Source: Vibrio sp. 10N.261.55.A7 | GTDB lineage: Bacteria; Pseudomonadota; Gammaproteobacteria; Enterobacterales; Vibrionaceae | Direction of reading: 5' to 3' | DNA length: 47,411 nt | Assembly (NCBI RefSeq): GCF_002877365.1 | Contig: NZ_MCWZ01000320.1 | Span: 1,862 to 49,272 of the forward strand | Part shown: one piece after another, positions 24,646 to 34,518 of the stretch | Numbering within the stretch: position 1 is the first letter of the stretch | How the letters are laid out: the number at the start of each line of letters is the position of its first letter | The notes under the pieces: generated by a model | What the model was told of the DNA's origin: nothing | What the model saw: only the letters and a program-made list of their open reading frames with translations | The model's database searches: none | Made by a program: the position numbers and the translations under genes

Positions 24646-25674
24646 ATGACGAAAAGCATCTTTCGCCAATCATTTCTTTTAGACAGTTTGGATCTTAAAC
24701 ACGACGTAGACGCTGCGGAGTTTGTCACGCCAGAAGGAGTGACGTTTAAGCTACACCAACGAGGCGTTTTAGAAGTTACGCCGGCTCATTACGATGAGAA
24801 TACGAAAAATATTATCGTGTCTTGTGGCATTCATGGTGATGAAACGTCACCAATGGAGATCGTTGACAAAATTGTTTCCGATATCCTTACTGGTTTTCAG
24901 GCTGTTACAGAACGCAGTTTGTTTATTATTGCCCATCCGCAAGCCACCAATCAGCACACTCGATTTATAGAAGAGAACCTTAACCGTCTTTTTGATGAAA
25001 AAGAGCACGTGCCTAGCCTAGAGGTTTCCATTGCAGATAACCTAAGAGTGATAGTGGCTGACTTCTACCGTAACACGGCAGTAGAAACTCGCTGGCACCT
25101 TGATCTGCATTGTGCTATTCGTCGCTCTAAACACTATTCGTTTGCTGTGTCTCCGAAGACCCGTCATCCGGTTCGTAGCAAAGCGCTATTTGATTTTGTT
25201 GAGCAGTCGCACATAGAAGCGGTTATTTTCTCTAACTCTCCATCGAGTACTTTTAGCTGGTTTACGGCTGAAAACTTTAGCGCTCAGGCTTTAACCGTAG
25301 AACTGGGTCAGGTTGCGCGCATTGGTGAGAATAATCTAGAAAAGTTGATTGCGTTCGATCTGTCACTGCGAGATTTAATTTCATCCAGTGAAGCGGAACA
25401 CCTACCGAAAAAAGCGATCAAGTACCGCGTGAGTCGAACGATAGTGCGATTGCATAATGAGTTCAACTTCCTCTTTGGTGATGACGTTGAGAACTTTACG
25501 AGCTTTAAACACGGTGAAGTCTTCGGGCATGACGGTGAAAAACCATTGATGGCCAAAAACGAAGATGAGGCGATTGTGTTTCCAAATAGGCACGTTGTCG
25601 TTGGCCAAAGGGCGGCGTTAATGGTGTGTCAGGTCGCGATTCGCTACGATCATGGACAAGCGGTATACGATTAG
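24646..25674 (+). CDS. astE: Succinylglutamate desuccinylase
   Basis: A 342-residue zinc carboxypeptidase-like enzyme that removes succinate from N-succinylglutamate, the last step of the arginine succinyltransferase pathway. The zinc ligands are H63 and E66 in GIHGDE and H155 in DLHCA, and the catalytic glutamate is in TVELGQVARIG. A strong site (aaggag) precedes the ATG. No other ast genes are adjacent, so the rest of the pathway must be elsewhere. A terminator follows. Confidence 0.93.
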   Translation: MTKSIFRQSFLLDSLDLKHDVDAAEFVTPEGVTFKLHQRGVLEVTPAHYDENTKNIIVSCGIHGDETSPMEIVDKIVSDILTGFQAVTERSLFIIAHPQATNQHTRFIEENLNRLFDEKEHVPSLEVSIADNLRVIVADFYRNTAVETRWHLDLHCAIRRSKHYSFAVSPKTRHPVRSKALFDFVEQSHIEAVIFSNSPSSTFSWFTAENFSAQALTVELGQVARIGENNLEKLIAFDLSLRDLISSSEAEHLPKKAIKYRVSRTIVRLHNEFNFLFGDDVENFTSFKHGEVFGHDGEKPLMAKNEDEAIVFPNRHVVVGQRAALMVCQVAIRYDHGQAVYD

Positions 25675-25764
25675 AGATAAAGTAAGCAACGTTTGTCGTT
25701 ATTCAGGTGGTGCAAACGTCACCCATCGCAGTAAATTGCACGGTTACTTCTTTCTATTTTAATG

Positions 25765-25797
25765 GCTTAACGTTAAGGTTAAGCTATTATTTTTTTC
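25765..25797 (+). terminator. Intrinsic terminator after astE
   Basis: A seven-base stem, GCTTAAC-gttaag-GTTAAGC, is followed by TATTATTTTTTT, about 90 bases beyond the astE stop and before btuC. Confidence 0.75.
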
Positions 25798-25830
25798 AAA
25801 GGTTATCAAGCGCTATTGTTTGATAAAAAA

Positions 25831-26826
25831 ATGAACTTTACTCAGCTTCTAGACCAAAAACATCAACGATGGTCGCGTTACTCTTTAATATTATTAGTAT
25901 TGTTGCTGATGATCAGCGCACTCTATTTAATGGTTGGCGAATTAACGATTTCGCCGTTTGGCTCTTTGTCTTCGCTTGAATACCAACTTCTATATCAGTT
26001 ACGTCTTCCTCGATTGCTCGCTGCAATGGTCATTGGCGCATCTTTAGCCGTCTCTGGCGCGGTCCTTCAAGTGTTGCTTGGAAATGTTCTCGCTGAGCCC
26101 GGTGTACTCGGTATATCTGGTGGTGCAAGTGTTGCGATGATCATTGTCTTGTTTTTCTTTCCTTTAGCTGCGTCAACACATGTCTTCATGTTTGCTGCGA
26201 TGTCAGGAGCCATGATTTTTACCTTGATTCTCGTTTCCATGGCAAAAGCAATGAAGCTCACCACCACACGATTACTTCTTGTTGGTGTTGCGTTGGGTAT
26301 TCTAGCAAGCGCTGTCGTGACATGGGCTTTCTATTTCAGTGACGATTTAAGCCTACGCCAGCTCATGTACTGGCTGATGGGAAGTATTGGTGGGACGACT
26401 TGGAGCCAACATGTGATTACTCTGGTGCTTCTACCGGTGCTGATGTACTTAGGGTTTCAGGGGAATACTCTTGATAAATTGATGATGGGTGAGGCTCATG
26501 CTAAGCAACTGGGCGTGAATATCGACTCTGTTCGATGGAAATTAATCACATCAGTTTCAATACTGGTAGGCGGGGCGGTAGCCATTGCTGGTGTGATAGG
26601 TTTTGTTGGTTTGGTTGTTCCTCATTTATTGCGATTAGCAATTGGTACTGAAAACAAATACCTTATTCCTATTTCTGCATTAAGTGGTGCTTTGCTTGTG
26701 GTCGTCGCTGATCTTGTCGCCCGACTAGCGCTTGACTCCGCTGAGTTACCTCTGGGTGTTGTCACAACAACGTTAGGCGCGCCCATCTTCATTTGGATGT
26801 TGGTAAAAAATCATGATTCAAATTAA
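25831..26826 (+). CDS. btuC: Vitamin B12 ABC transporter permease
   Basis: A 331-residue permease of the iron/B12 (FecCD-type) group with about ten membrane helices. The marks are [23 protein letters not shown], the loop [16 protein letters not shown] and the cytoplasmic [14 protein letters not shown] that contacts the ATPase. I start it at ATG 25831; TTG 25816 is an alternative. It moves cobalamin across the inner membrane with BtuD. The neighbouring cob genes support B12 over iron-siderophore. No binding protein (btuF) or receptor (btuB) is in the window. Confidence 0.92.
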   Translation: MNFTQLLDQKHQRWSRYSLILLVLLLMISALYLMVGELTISPFGSLSSLEYQLLYQLRLPRLLAAMVIGASLAVSGAVLQVLLGNVLAEPGVLGISGGASVAMIIVLFFFPLAASTHVFMFAAMSGAMIFTLILVSMAKAMKLTTTRLLLVGVALGILASAVVTWAFYFSDDLSLRQLMYWLMGSIGGTTWSQHVITLVLLPVLMYLGFQGNTLDKLMMGEAHAKQLGVNIDSVRWKLITSVSILVGGAVAIAGVIGFVGLVVPHLLRLAIGTENKYLIPISALSGALLVVVADLVARLALDSAELPLGVVTTTLGAPIFIWMLVKNHDSN

Positions 26827-27568
26827 TAGTATCAAGGTTGAATCTAGAGTATTGCCTCTCTCATTTGAGTGTCAACTGGGAGAAATTCTGCATGTTGTTG
26901 GCCCGAATGGCAGTGGTAAAAGCACATTGTTGTCTGCAGTGGCAGGCGTTTTACCTTTCACTGGTGAGGTGAGCATAGATTCCCTTGATGTGGGTTCTGC
27001 TTCATTGGGTGAACTGGCGCAGTGCCGAGCCTATTTAAGCCAAAGTGCACGACCTGCATTTAACTTAGCGGTATTTCAGTATCTAGCGTTGTCCGTGCCA
27101 AAGTGTTGTAAGTTGGATGATGAAAATGTTCAAAACGCTTTAGAAACTCTAACAAAACTTGTCAATATCGAAGACAAGTTGCATCGATCAATCCATCACC
27201 TTTCGGGAGGAGAATGGCAACGCGTAAGGTTGGCTGCGATATGTTTGCAGGTTTGGCCATCTTTAAATCCGCACGCAAAATTATTAATACTGGATGAACC
27301 CGGCGCGCCACTTGATATTGGGCAAGAAGCATTATTGTATCAACTGATTGATGAAGTTGCGCGACAAGGGCTGTGTGTAATCATGGCGAATCATGATTTG
27401 AACCGAACGCTTCGACACGCCGACAGTGCGATTTTGCTAAACAATGGCATTATGCAAAAAGTAGGGCATGTTGAAGAGGTATTGGAACCTAGCCTCTTGA
27501 GCGAAGTCTTTCAGACGCGAGTAAGGAAGGCTGAAATTGAAGGCCAATCTTACCTCCTGTTTGATTGA
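26813..27568 (+). CDS. btuD: Vitamin B12 ABC transporter ATP-binding protein
   Basis: A 251-residue ABC ATPase with Walker A GPNGSGKS, the signature [13 protein letters not shown], Walker B LLILDEP, a D-loop APLD and the switch histidine in [12 protein letters not shown]. It overlaps btuC by 14 bases, as is usual for the pair. It drives cobalamin import through BtuC. The [12 protein letters not shown] form is typical of BtuD rather than the siderophore ATPases. Confidence 0.93.
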   Translation: MIQINSIKVESRVLPLSFECQLGEILHVVGPNGSGKSTLLSAVAGVLPFTGEVSIDSLDVGSASLGELAQCRAYLSQSARPAFNLAVFQYLALSVPKCCKLDDENVQNALETLTKLVNIEDKLHRSIHHLSGGEWQRVRLAAICLQVWPSLNPHAKLLILDEPGAPLDIGQEALLYQLIDEVARQGLCVIMANHDLNRTLRHADSAILLNNGIMQKVGHVEEVLEPSLLSEVFQTRVRKAEIEGQSYLLFD

Positions 27569-27735
27569 TCCCTTCACACTTTTAACCGTGCTATTCAAAT
27601 TCTATCATGACAAGGCAATGACCTATGGATGACACTTTCTAAAAGTCGTTGTTTAGTATTTGGGCATACAGTGCTTGAATGGATGCCCTCTGTTTAAGCT
27701 TTAACATTTTCATTTAATGTTGAGCCCATAACGCT

Positions 27736-28746
27736 ATGAATACGTTTTACCAATCTGCTACTGCTGTCGGTGCACTATTGATGCTCTTTGGATGTATTGG
27801 AGAAGAGCCTATTAACCTCAATACAGCGAATTTCAGTCTTACTGTTTCTGATGCCGCAATGGATGGTGTGGATTCCATGGTCGTTGTTTACAGTAACGCC
27901 ACTTTAATCCCACTTGACGGGTCCAAGCCGATCATCATTGATATCCAATCTCGTCACGCTGAAAAAGGCAGAGTAGACCTGCTCGATTACCAAGAAAGTA
28001 ACAAGGCAAACCTTATTTCTAATCAAGCCATTCCGCCCGGTGATTATCAATTGTGTTTGACTGTCTTAAATGGCGAAAGTCAAAATGAAGCCCTATCACA
28101 TGTGGTCGAATCAAATACTTATGTGCTTACACCTTTGACGATACTAAGCACTGGAGTTTGTCCGAAAGATTCAGAAGTAGACGGAACAAGCACGCTCTAC
28201 TTCAACAGCACCTTGCTTCTTGAATCTGGTGATAATCATTTCATTGTGGAATTTGATCTTCGTGGTGGCCTCAAAGCGCCAACAGATGCGAGCGATCCGT
28301 ACACCATTGAAAGCGATTCATTCACCTTAATAGACGAACGAGATGCCGGTCTGTTGTCGGGAACCATTAGTCATTCAATTGTGGAGCAGTGCAGAATAGA
28401 CAATCGCGTTGCTTTTACTGTTGACGCTGTCTATTTGTATCCAAGTCGAGTGGCTCGTTCCAATATGGGGGGCTTTTCTAACGAGGGCCTCTATGCTGTC
28501 GCACCAGTCGCTGCGGCAAATGTGACGACTTACGATGGTATTCACTATGAGTTCGATATTGGCTATGTTGAAGAAGGGACCTATTCACTGGGTTATACAT
28601 GCGTTGCTGATAAAGACCAGGCAGACACAGACCGAGCTGGTCAATCTGAACTCGTTTCCCCTGCGTTCAATATTTATCAGGCGGAGCAGCCCGTCAGAGT
28701 CTATCCACAGCATGTATCTGAAGTGGATTTTTCATTTGTTATTTGA
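27736..28746 (+). CDS. DUF4382-type lipoprotein
   Basis: A 336-residue lipoprotein (signal peptide ending LLMLFGC, acceptor Cys20). Beta-rich repeats fit the DUF4382 group: NFSLTVSDAAMDGVDSMVVV, NQAIPPGDYQLCLTV, and a later DAGLLSGTISHSIVEQC. Such proteins are exported and membrane-anchored, with unknown function. Four or five cysteines in the mature part may form disulfides. It is separated from btuD by 167 bases and is followed by a bidirectional terminator. Confidence 0.8.
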   Translation: MNTFYQSATAVGALLMLFGCIGEEPINLNTANFSLTVSDAAMDGVDSMVVVYSNATLIPLDGSKPIIIDIQSRHAEKGRVDLLDYQESNKANLISNQAIPPGDYQLCLTVLNGESQNEALSHVVESNTYVLTPLTILSTGVCPKDSEVDGTSTLYFNSTLLLESGDNHFIVEFDLRGGLKAPTDASDPYTIESDSFTLIDERDAGLLSGTISHSIVEQCRIDNRVAFTVDAVYLYPSRVARSNMGGFSNEGLYAVAPVAAANVTTYDGIHYEFDIGYVEEGTYSLGYTCVADKDQADTDRAGQSELVSPAFNIYQAEQPVRVYPQHVSEVDFSFVI

Positions 28747-28826
28747 TTAGCCATGTCATTTAAGGCCTAGTCAATTTGGAACCTAACTTTATCTAAGCCT
28801 AGAGCCATTTGAAAAATAAGCAGCAA

Positions 28827-28857
28827 TAAAAAAACGCGAGACAATGGCTCGCGTTTT
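28827..28857. terminator. Bidirectional terminator between convergent genes
   Basis: A ten-base stem, AAAACGCGAG-acaatgg-CTCGCGTTTT, is flanked by an A-run on the left and a T-run on the right, so it can serve both the lipoprotein gene and the convergent pyrophosphohydrolase gene. Confidence 0.85.
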
Positions 28858-28899
28858 CATTTCTATTCACCCTAAGGGCAACTACTTCGTTTACTTGGC

Positions 28900-29475
28900 T
28901 TACTTAGTTAGAGGCGCTAAGTCTGCAGGGCGGTAATAGACAGATTTTAAAACTTTGCCTTGGCGAATGGTTTTGCTTTCTGAGACGAAGTCTTCTGCGC
29001 ATTTAGCAATGATGTAGTCGCCTTTTTGTACCGCCATTAACTTGATGCCTTGTTCTGCATAGAACGCTTCTGTTTCTGCGTACTCTTTTTCGTTGCGGCA
29101 CACTTTGCTCATGTTGCTTGAATGCACTTCGTCCCAGCATGGTATAAATTCAATGCCGCGATTGATCGCAACGTTGAGTAGCAAATCCACTAAATAACTG
29201 ATCGCTAAGTTGTCTTCTACTTGACTGTGCCCTAGGTGAACCAGGCGACCCATTAATACATAAACACTATCGATGATGGCGTCTGCTTGTTCCATCTTGC
29301 AGTCTGCTTCAGCGAGTTCAGTTAGTTCTTCAATAATCAAAGAAGTATGTAAGGTGTCCGCTTTATCGTTCAGGCTAGCAGCGTCAGCTACGGGAAGGTC
29401 AAAGGTGCTACGAAACTCGGTAATATCACGGTATAGGTGATCAAAGATAGGTTGAGTCAATTGAGATAAATGCAT
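28900..29475 (-). CDS. MazG-like / PRA-PH-type nucleotide pyrophosphohydrolase
   Basis: A 191-residue helical protein whose N-terminal two thirds match the all-alpha NTP pyrophosphatase fold. The metal-binding motif is IIEELTELAEAD, then QADAIIDSVYVLMG (EExxE...ExxD type). Its C-terminal part contains WDEVHSSNMSK and a KGDYIIA segment. The fold hydrolyses (d)NTPs or phosphoribosyl-ATP; the exact substrate is unknown. The start is ATG 29475, two codons after a TTG. It stands between the syp locus and the B12 region and is transcribed alone. Confidence 0.8.
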   Translation of the reverse strand: MHLSQLTQPIFDHLYRDITEFRSTFDLPVADAASLNDKADTLHTSLIIEELTELAEADCKMEQADAIIDSVYVLMGRLVHLGHSQVEDNLAISYLVDLLLNVAINRGIEFIPCWDEVHSSNMSKVCRNEKEYAETEAFYAEQGIKLMAVQKGDYIIAKCAEDFVSESKTIRQGKVLKSVYYRPADLAPLTK

Positions 29476-29580
29476 GAACAAAATCCGTAATAATATAAGC
29501 AGAAATAATTGCCGCTATGATATCAAAGCATGGCGCTAGCTTCTATTGTCTTGATGGAACTAATCGGCCTTTAACGAATG

Positions 29581-29614
29581 AAAAAGAAGAGTAACCCAAT
29601 GATTACTCTTCTTT
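29581..29614 (-). terminator. Terminator at the end of the syp locus
   Basis: A 12-base stem, AAAGAAGAGTAA-cccaatga-TTACTCTTCTTT, has a run of T on its minus-strand exit side, 29 bases after the sypR stop. It ends the polysaccharide operon. Confidence 0.85.
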
Positions 29615-29642
29615 AAAGTGAAGCTAGATGACGCCTTATGAA

Positions 29643-30284
29643 TTAACGACCTCGGCCGTCAACCATAACGACAATCGTTTTAGTGATAATGCTTAAATCC
29701 ATCATCAGCCAATTGCGCATTGAACACATGGATAGTGCGTAACTATGGTCAAAACCGACTTTACGGCGTACGTCATCAATACAAGTGTCGTAGCCTTGGT
29801 TCACTTGAGCAAGGCCCGTGATGCCAGGCATCACGCCATATGTGCGGTCAGCAAAGTAAGGAATAGCCGTTTCCAATTTGTTGTAGAAGCTTGGGCGTTC
29901 TGGGCGTGGGCCAATTAATGACATCTCGCCGCTAACCACATTAAAAAGTTGTGGGATTTCATCAAGACGCGTCTTTCTCAAAAAGCGTCCAACTGGCGTA
30001 ATTCGTGGGTCACCTTCTGTTGCCCACACGGCACCTGAACGAGTTTCTGCGTCTTGATACATGGTTCTGAACTTAATAATGTCAAAGAACTCCATATGAC
30101 TAGGCGTTGATTTCCCAACGCGTTGCTGTCTATAAAAAACAGGACCAGGCGAAGTGAGTTTAATCGCGAGAGCAATGAATGGCATAACAGGGCTAAGTAG
30201 AAGTAAGCCGACGATCGCCCCAGTTAAGTCAAAAATTCGTTTTGCACACCAAATTGAGATACGGGTTGATTTTGTAGTAGTCAT
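29643..30284 (-). CDS. sypR: Undecaprenyl-phosphate sugar phosphotransferase (SypR)
   Basis: A 213-residue initiating sugar transferase with one N-terminal membrane segment (about 17-40, GAIVGLLLLSPVMPFIALAI). The catalytic region contains GPVFYRQQRVGKS, FDIIKFRTMYQDAE, RFLRKTRLDEIPQLFNVVSGEMSLIGPRP and PGITGLAQVNQG. It moves a sugar phosphate onto undecaprenyl phosphate at the inner membrane, the first step of repeat-unit assembly. It is the last gene of the syp order, ten bases after sypQ. Confidence 0.93.
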   Translation of the reverse strand: MTTTKSTRISIWCAKRIFDLTGAIVGLLLLSPVMPFIALAIKLTSPGPVFYRQQRVGKSTPSHMEFFDIIKFRTMYQDAETRSGAVWATEGDPRITPVGRFLRKTRLDEIPQLFNVVSGEMSLIGPRPERPSFYNKLETAIPYFADRTYGVMPGITGLAQVNQGYDTCIDDVRRKVGFDHSYALSMCSMRNWLMMDLSIITKTIVVMVDGRGR

Positions 30285-30294
30285 AATAAGCTCC

Positions 30295-31482
30295 TTAGTG
30301 ATTTACTCGTGTCCATCGACCAGATTCAAGACCTAGCAAGTAACGCATTCCGCCAACGAAATTAGCAAAATGACCGGCTACTAAGTAGGAAATTAATTTG
30401 CACGGTTTACAGTTTAAAATGGTTGGAAATAGTAGGCTCAAGCTCGATAGCGCATAGACGCTAAGTTGAGCAATTAAAGCCGCGAGAAACAGTGGGTTGT
30501 CCATCAGCATGATTGAGGCTATCAGGCATACCAGCATTAAGTAGGGCATGGTCAGTCTCAAGCCTTTCCCTGAGAAAAACGCAAAGGCCACACCTCGATA
30601 TTTTGGATTGAATAAACTAAACAGTTTAATCGCTTGTTGCATGTTCCCCGCTGAGATACGTAGGCGACGCTTGAAGTCGTTGACTTGGCTTGTCGGTTCA
30701 AGTTCCACCGCCACCATTTTGTCGTCGTAAATCGCGTTATAGCCTTGTTTAACGATAAGCATTGGAAGAACAAAGTCATCGTTTATAGTATTTGAATCCA
30801 ATGGGGTGAATAGGTGAGTTCGGAACAGATAGAAAGCACCGTGAGCACCTAACGTAGAACCCAGAGAGGCTTCATTTCGTTTCAGTTGACTCTGATACTG
30901 CCAGTAGCTCGCCTCACCAGCATTGCGAGTTTCCAGCAATTGGTAACGACCGTTCACGACACCTGTACGTTTGTCCTTAAAATTTTGCTCGGCAACCAGT
31001 AGGGCATCAATCGAGATAAGTGTTGACACATCAGATAACGCAGTAATGTCTGTAGAAATAGTGCGCATCTGTTGGTTTATAACCGCCACTTTTCCTTGGT
31101 TTTTATCTAAGTCGCGAATTTCAAAATGAACATCGCTACAAATTGATTCTTGGATTGTATCTTGCGCAATCTCTACGGTGTTGTCTGTACATCCATCGCA
31201 AGCAATTATGATGGTGAGTCGATTACGTGGATAATCAAGGCTTGCTAGATTGCGAATCTTCTCGGCGATCCAACGTTCTTCGTTATAGGCTGCAACCAGA
31301 ATGGTGATCGACGGGCGAACACGGTCTAAGTTACTGTTTCGATAACCACGCTTTAGATCACTCATTTTTGATTGTGGGTGACGTTTGGCGTACCACTTCA
31401 GTACAAGTGGGTAGCCAACGTGGTGATAAACAATCAAAGCAGCGCTTGTTACCAATGCTAAGATGATCATAGATTCAATCAT
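30295..31482 (-). CDS. sypQ: Family 2 glycosyltransferase (SypQ)
   Basis: A 395-residue membrane glycosyltransferase with an N-terminal helix (about 5-25), a GT-A domain starting ITILVAAYNEERWIAEK and two to four C-terminal helices. DGCTDNT and SDVSTLIS take the place of the usual nucleotide- and metal-binding aspartates, with NDDFVLPM as the catalytic region. In the metal motif the pattern is DVS rather than DxD. It extends the polysaccharide repeat unit. Its ATG overlaps the sypP stop by four bases. Confidence 0.9.
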   Translation of the reverse strand: MIESMIILALVTSAALIVYHHVGYPLVLKWYAKRHPQSKMSDLKRGYRNSNLDRVRPSITILVAAYNEERWIAEKIRNLASLDYPRNRLTIIIACDGCTDNTVEIAQDTIQESICSDVHFEIRDLDKNQGKVAVINQQMRTISTDITALSDVSTLISIDALLVAEQNFKDKRTGVVNGRYQLLETRNAGEASYWQYQSQLKRNEASLGSTLGAHGAFYLFRTHLFTPLDSNTINDDFVLPMLIVKQGYNAIYDDKMVAVELEPTSQVNDFKRRLRISAGNMQQAIKLFSLFNPKYRGVAFAFFSGKGLRLTMPYLMLVCLIASIMLMDNPLFLAALIAQLSVYALSSLSLLFPTILNCKPCKLISYLVAGHFANFVGGMRYLLGLESGRWTRVNH

Positions 31483-32597
31483 GCTAGTGCCTCCAGAGAT
31501 TGCCCTTGTACCGCAAGAGACTCATACGCCTTCACCATGTTTCTTATATCGTTGTTTTCGATAACAAACTGACGAGGTTGGGTTTCTACTGCGTGGCATA
31601 GCATGTGGAACAGTACCTCAGCCATGTTGTGAATATCATTCGCTCTTATCAGCATTCCGCTTTCAGGGCATAACGTTTCTTCGCTTGCGCCAACGTTAGT
31701 CACAGCTGTACGAATGTTGCAAGATTGCGCTTCAAGAGGAGAAAGCGGGAACCCTTCTGAACGTGAAGGCATGCAGAAAAGATCGAGTGATTGGTAGAAA
31801 CGTTGCATGTCATCGACAAGACCCAAGAAAGTAACACGATCCGGAACATTGTATTGATTGGCTATTGTTTCTAATTGCTCTCGTTGACTGCCGTGCCCCG
31901 CAATAACAAGATGGACACTTTTCGGCATATAAGAAAGTGCCGCAATCGCGAGGTCATGTCCCTTCACTGTTTCTAGACGCCCAGCACAACCAATGATTTT
32001 TTTGTCTTGTGGTAGGTTAAAGTGAGAGCGAGCGACTTCTTTACTGCCCGGAGCAAACTTTTCGCAATCAACGCCATTTTTGATCGTCGTTGTTTGGTCG
32101 TATGAGAAGTGGTTCAGTAGTGTTTCTTCGACTAGGTTAGCGTCCGCAACCAACTGTGGTTTGGCAACGTCTAGCGCCATTTTTTCTAATCTTAAATGCT
32201 TGTCATTATTTAGATGCCAAACATCGTGTTCGGTGTGAATCCTAACAGGTACAGAAGTCAGGCGAGAAGCCAACCCAGCGTATAGAAGAGGACCAATGTG
32301 GTGAGTATGCACAACGTCTGGCTTTACAGCGTTAAACATTTTAACCAGTTGAGATAACGTTTGCAGTTTCACGCCCGGCTTTTTATCAAGAAAATGCAGT
32401 TGGTTAGCGAACGGTTTTAATCGTGGCCACTTCTCAATCGCTTGTTGTTTTTCACCCTCTAAACTCACAATCATTACTCGATTGAGTGGCGTTGAAAAAG
32501 CAAGTAGGTCAAGTGCTAGGCTCTCTAAACCACCAGGAGCAAGGTGCTGCACGACATGAATAACAGTTTGTCCTGAATGTGCGTTTGCATTTTTCAT
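31479..32597 (-). CDS. sypP: Family 4 glycosyltransferase (SypP)
   Basis: A 372-residue GT-B glycosyltransferase: N-terminal LAPGGLESLALDLL, then HTHHIGPLLYAGLAS, and C-terminal IIGCAGRLETVKGHD plus the donor-binding SEGFPLSPLEAQS (the E-x7-E motif). It adds a sugar to the repeat unit in the cytosol. It is preceded by a sigma-54 promoter and an upstream activator element, so it heads its own sub-operon (sypP-sypQ-sypR). A site (aggagc) lies upstream of the ATG. Confidence 0.9.
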   Translation of the reverse strand: MKNANAHSGQTVIHVVQHLAPGGLESLALDLLAFSTPLNRVMIVSLEGEKQQAIEKWPRLKPFANQLHFLDKKPGVKLQTLSQLVKMFNAVKPDVVHTHHIGPLLYAGLASRLTSVPVRIHTEHDVWHLNNDKHLRLEKMALDVAKPQLVADANLVEETLLNHFSYDQTTTIKNGVDCEKFAPGSKEVARSHFNLPQDKKIIGCAGRLETVKGHDLAIAALSYMPKSVHLVIAGHGSQREQLETIANQYNVPDRVTFLGLVDDMQRFYQSLDLFCMPSRSEGFPLSPLEAQSCNIRTAVTNVGASEETLCPESGMLIRANDIHNMAEVLFHMLCHAVETQPRQFVIENNDIRNMVKAYESLAVQGQSLEALA

Positions 32598-32657
32598 AAT
32601 TGCTCCTTGAGTTACGTTCTTAATGAGTGTCAGTTGTCACTCGATTCTCAATAGGTA

Positions 32658-32675
32658 TTGCAGAGAGTGTGCCAA
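32658..32675 (-). promoter_or_regulatory. Sigma-54 promoter of sypP
   Basis: Read on the minus strand, TTGGCAC-actct-CTGCAA matches the -24/-12 consensus TGGCAC-N5-TTGCA with both the GG and GC invariant pairs, about 60-75 bases before the sypP start. sypP is one of the promoters under SypG control in V. fischeri. Confidence 0.8.
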
Positions 32676-32734
32676 TTATATATTTGTATTTTATTCAACG
32701 AGTTATGTTGATTTTAGGTCTAAGGATAGTCGGT

Positions 32735-32749
32735 TTGTCAAAATGAGAA
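32735..32749 (-). promoter_or_regulatory. Upstream activator (SypG-like) element of sypP
   Basis: On the minus strand this reads TTCTCATTTTGACAA, one base off a perfect TTCTCA-NNN-TGAGAA palindrome found upstream of sypI and sypM. It lies about 75 bases upstream of the sypP sigma-54 promoter, a normal distance for an enhancer-binding protein. Confidence 0.6.
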
Positions 32750-32918
32750 TCGTATTGAGGAACAGATTGAGGAATAGATAAAAGTGGGAAATATGAATGT
32801 TTGTGAGAGCGCAATAACCATCTATGCCGAGTAATAAGGTGGGTGTGTCTGGAGGATAAGATTGGTTTACTGGGCGATGCTTAAGACGGGGCTTCAATTA
32901 ACTTTGCGGCTTAAATAC

Positions 32919-32950
32919 AAATGATCCTAAACGATGATTTAGGATCATTT
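32919..32950 (-). terminator. Long inverted repeat after sypO
   Basis: A perfect 13-base stem, AAATGATCCTAAA-cgatga-TTTAGGATCATTT, about 145 bases beyond the sypO stop. It is the likely end of the sypM-N-O transcript, although the T-run is short (ATTTG), so a binding site is possible. Confidence 0.5.
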
Positions 32951-33093
32951 GAAATACAAGGGTGTTTTGACCAAATGTGAAAGGGAGGGCCAAGATGACA
33001 CAGTCGAAATTAATCAAGTTACATACTAGGAGAGCCAATCATCCTAGATAGTGTCTTTGTCTCTAGCATTATGGCTCAAGGTGTAGTCTCGCC

Positions 33094-34518
33094 TTAGTTG
33101 ATTTTCGGTATTATGGTGATCACGGGAACATTTGTTAGTGCTTCTAACTGTTCCTTACGACGAATCGAGGTGTCAAAAAGTTCTGCGATAGTCGCAAGCC
33201 CGCAACCTAAAGCAATACCTGCTATGAAACCTGCGATGATAAAGACAATCATAGGTAAATTTGACGGGTGACTTGGAGTGTAGGGCAAGTCGATGATTTT
33301 AACTCGTTTGTTCTGTTCAAATACGCCCAGTGAACCGGTAAGTTGCGCCATTTCGTAACGCTCTACAAGTTCATCATACAGTTGTCTCTTTATCTGAACA
33401 TCGCGTTGTAATCGGTATAGAGATTTTGCGTTGTCACCAAAATTATTCGCTTTCTGCTCAAGCTCGAAAATCATCTGCTTTAGACTTTTTGTCTCTTCAT
33501 TCAACGCTTCGTATCGACTGCGTACAAGCTGTAGGCTATGTAATTGCGTTACAAGCAATGGTTGAACATCAGACATATCAGAAAGTGTCGACGTACTGGC
33601 GATATCCCACAGTTGGTCGCTGTTGAGATTTGGTTGGTCTAGTTGCAGTAACGCGGCACGTTCACTCTCCAATCGAGCAAGTTCACGATTTTTAGCTTGA
33701 ACCGCACTGTGTTCTTCAGTGTATTTGGCTCTAAGTAAACTCAGCTCACTTCTAATATCAATAATTTGTTCTTCTATTTTCCCTACCACTGGGTTGGTTC
33801 TAGACAGCTGCTCATCAAGGCTCCCTAAACTTTTTTTAACGCCAGCAAGCTCGGCTTGTTTTTCTGCAAGGCTTTGTTTTAACGACGCTAAGCGGGTAAG
33901 ACTTTGGCTTTGCATTTCAGGGCTGACAGAAGAATTAATATTTTTGAAATCCGCGAGGGCATCTTCTGCTTTATCGAGATCGTCTTGTCGTTTGTTTATA
34001 TGAATCGCGAGGAACTCGCTTGAATCTTCTATTGACGATCGTTCCGGCGCGAGTAACTGCTCAATAAAGTGATCACTGATGGATTGCAGAAGCTCTTTCA
34101 TGCCTTCCGCTTGGTCAGACTTGAGTTCAATTTTTAGAAAGTCTTTTCCAAGTTGAGAGACACTGACACTCGCTGATATCTCGTACATGATTTGATCGGC
34201 TTCTGCTGGCGTCGTGTTTTCATCAATCAGCCCTAATTCAAGTGCGACTGAACGTAAAACGTGTCGACTTTTAAGCAAAGTACTCAGTGCGTTTAGTCGG
34301 TCTTTAAGCATGGTTGAAACGGCAATATCTTCGAGGAACGGATTCATTTTAGCGGTTTCTTGAATCAGCATGCTGGTGTGCGACTGATAAGACGTAGGCG
34401 CGAGCTTAGATATCCCTGCGCCAACTAGAGGCAGAATTAATATTGGCAAGAAGATCAGGTAGCGTCTTCTCCAGGCGCCACTGAGGATAATAATGAAACG
34501 CAACTTTAACTCATTCAT
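33094..34518 (-). CDS. sypO: Wzz/GumC-like chain-length and export protein (SypO)
   Basis: A 474-residue polysaccharide co-polymerase with two membrane helices (about 18-40 and 430-452) flanking a long periplasmic region of coiled coils (about 165-285 and 320-385). The C-terminal loop carries the proline-rich PYTPSHPSNLPMI before the second helix. No ATPase domain is fused, so it should act with SypD. It sets chain length and links synthesis to export through SypC. It overlaps sypN by four bases (ATGA). Confidence 0.9.
   Translation of the reverse strand: MNELKLRFIIILSGAWRRRYLIFLPILILPLVGAGISKLAPTSYQSHTSMLIQETAKMNPFLEDIAVSTMLKDRLNALSTLLKSRHVLRSVALELGLIDENTTPAEADQIMYEISASVSVSQLGKDFLKIELKSDQAEGMKELLQSISDHFIEQLLAPERSSIEDSSEFLAIHINKRQDDLDKAEDALADFKNINSSVSPEMQSQSLTRLASLKQSLAEKQAELAGVKKSLGSLDEQLSRTNPVVGKIEEQIIDIRSELSLLRAKYTEEHSAVQAKNRELARLESERAALLQLDQPNLNSDQLWDIASTSTLSDMSDVQPLLVTQLHSLQLVRSRYEALNEETKSLKQMIFELEQKANNFGDNAKSLYRLQRDVQIKRQLYDELVERYEMAQLTGSLGVFEQNKRVKIIDLPYTPSHPSNLPMIVFIIAGFIAGIALGCGLATIAELFDTSIRRKEQLEALTNVPVITIIPKIN

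Larger units (their letters stand above)
32676..33093. other. Intergenic region between sypO and the sypP promoter
   Basis: No gene is supported here. It holds the sypP activator element (32735-32749) and a striking 13-base inverted repeat (32919-32950). Confidence 0.5.

Noticed and set aside
32703..32897. 64-codon frame in the sypO-sypP gap
   Set aside because: It overlaps the activator element, has no ribosome site and no protein-like composition.
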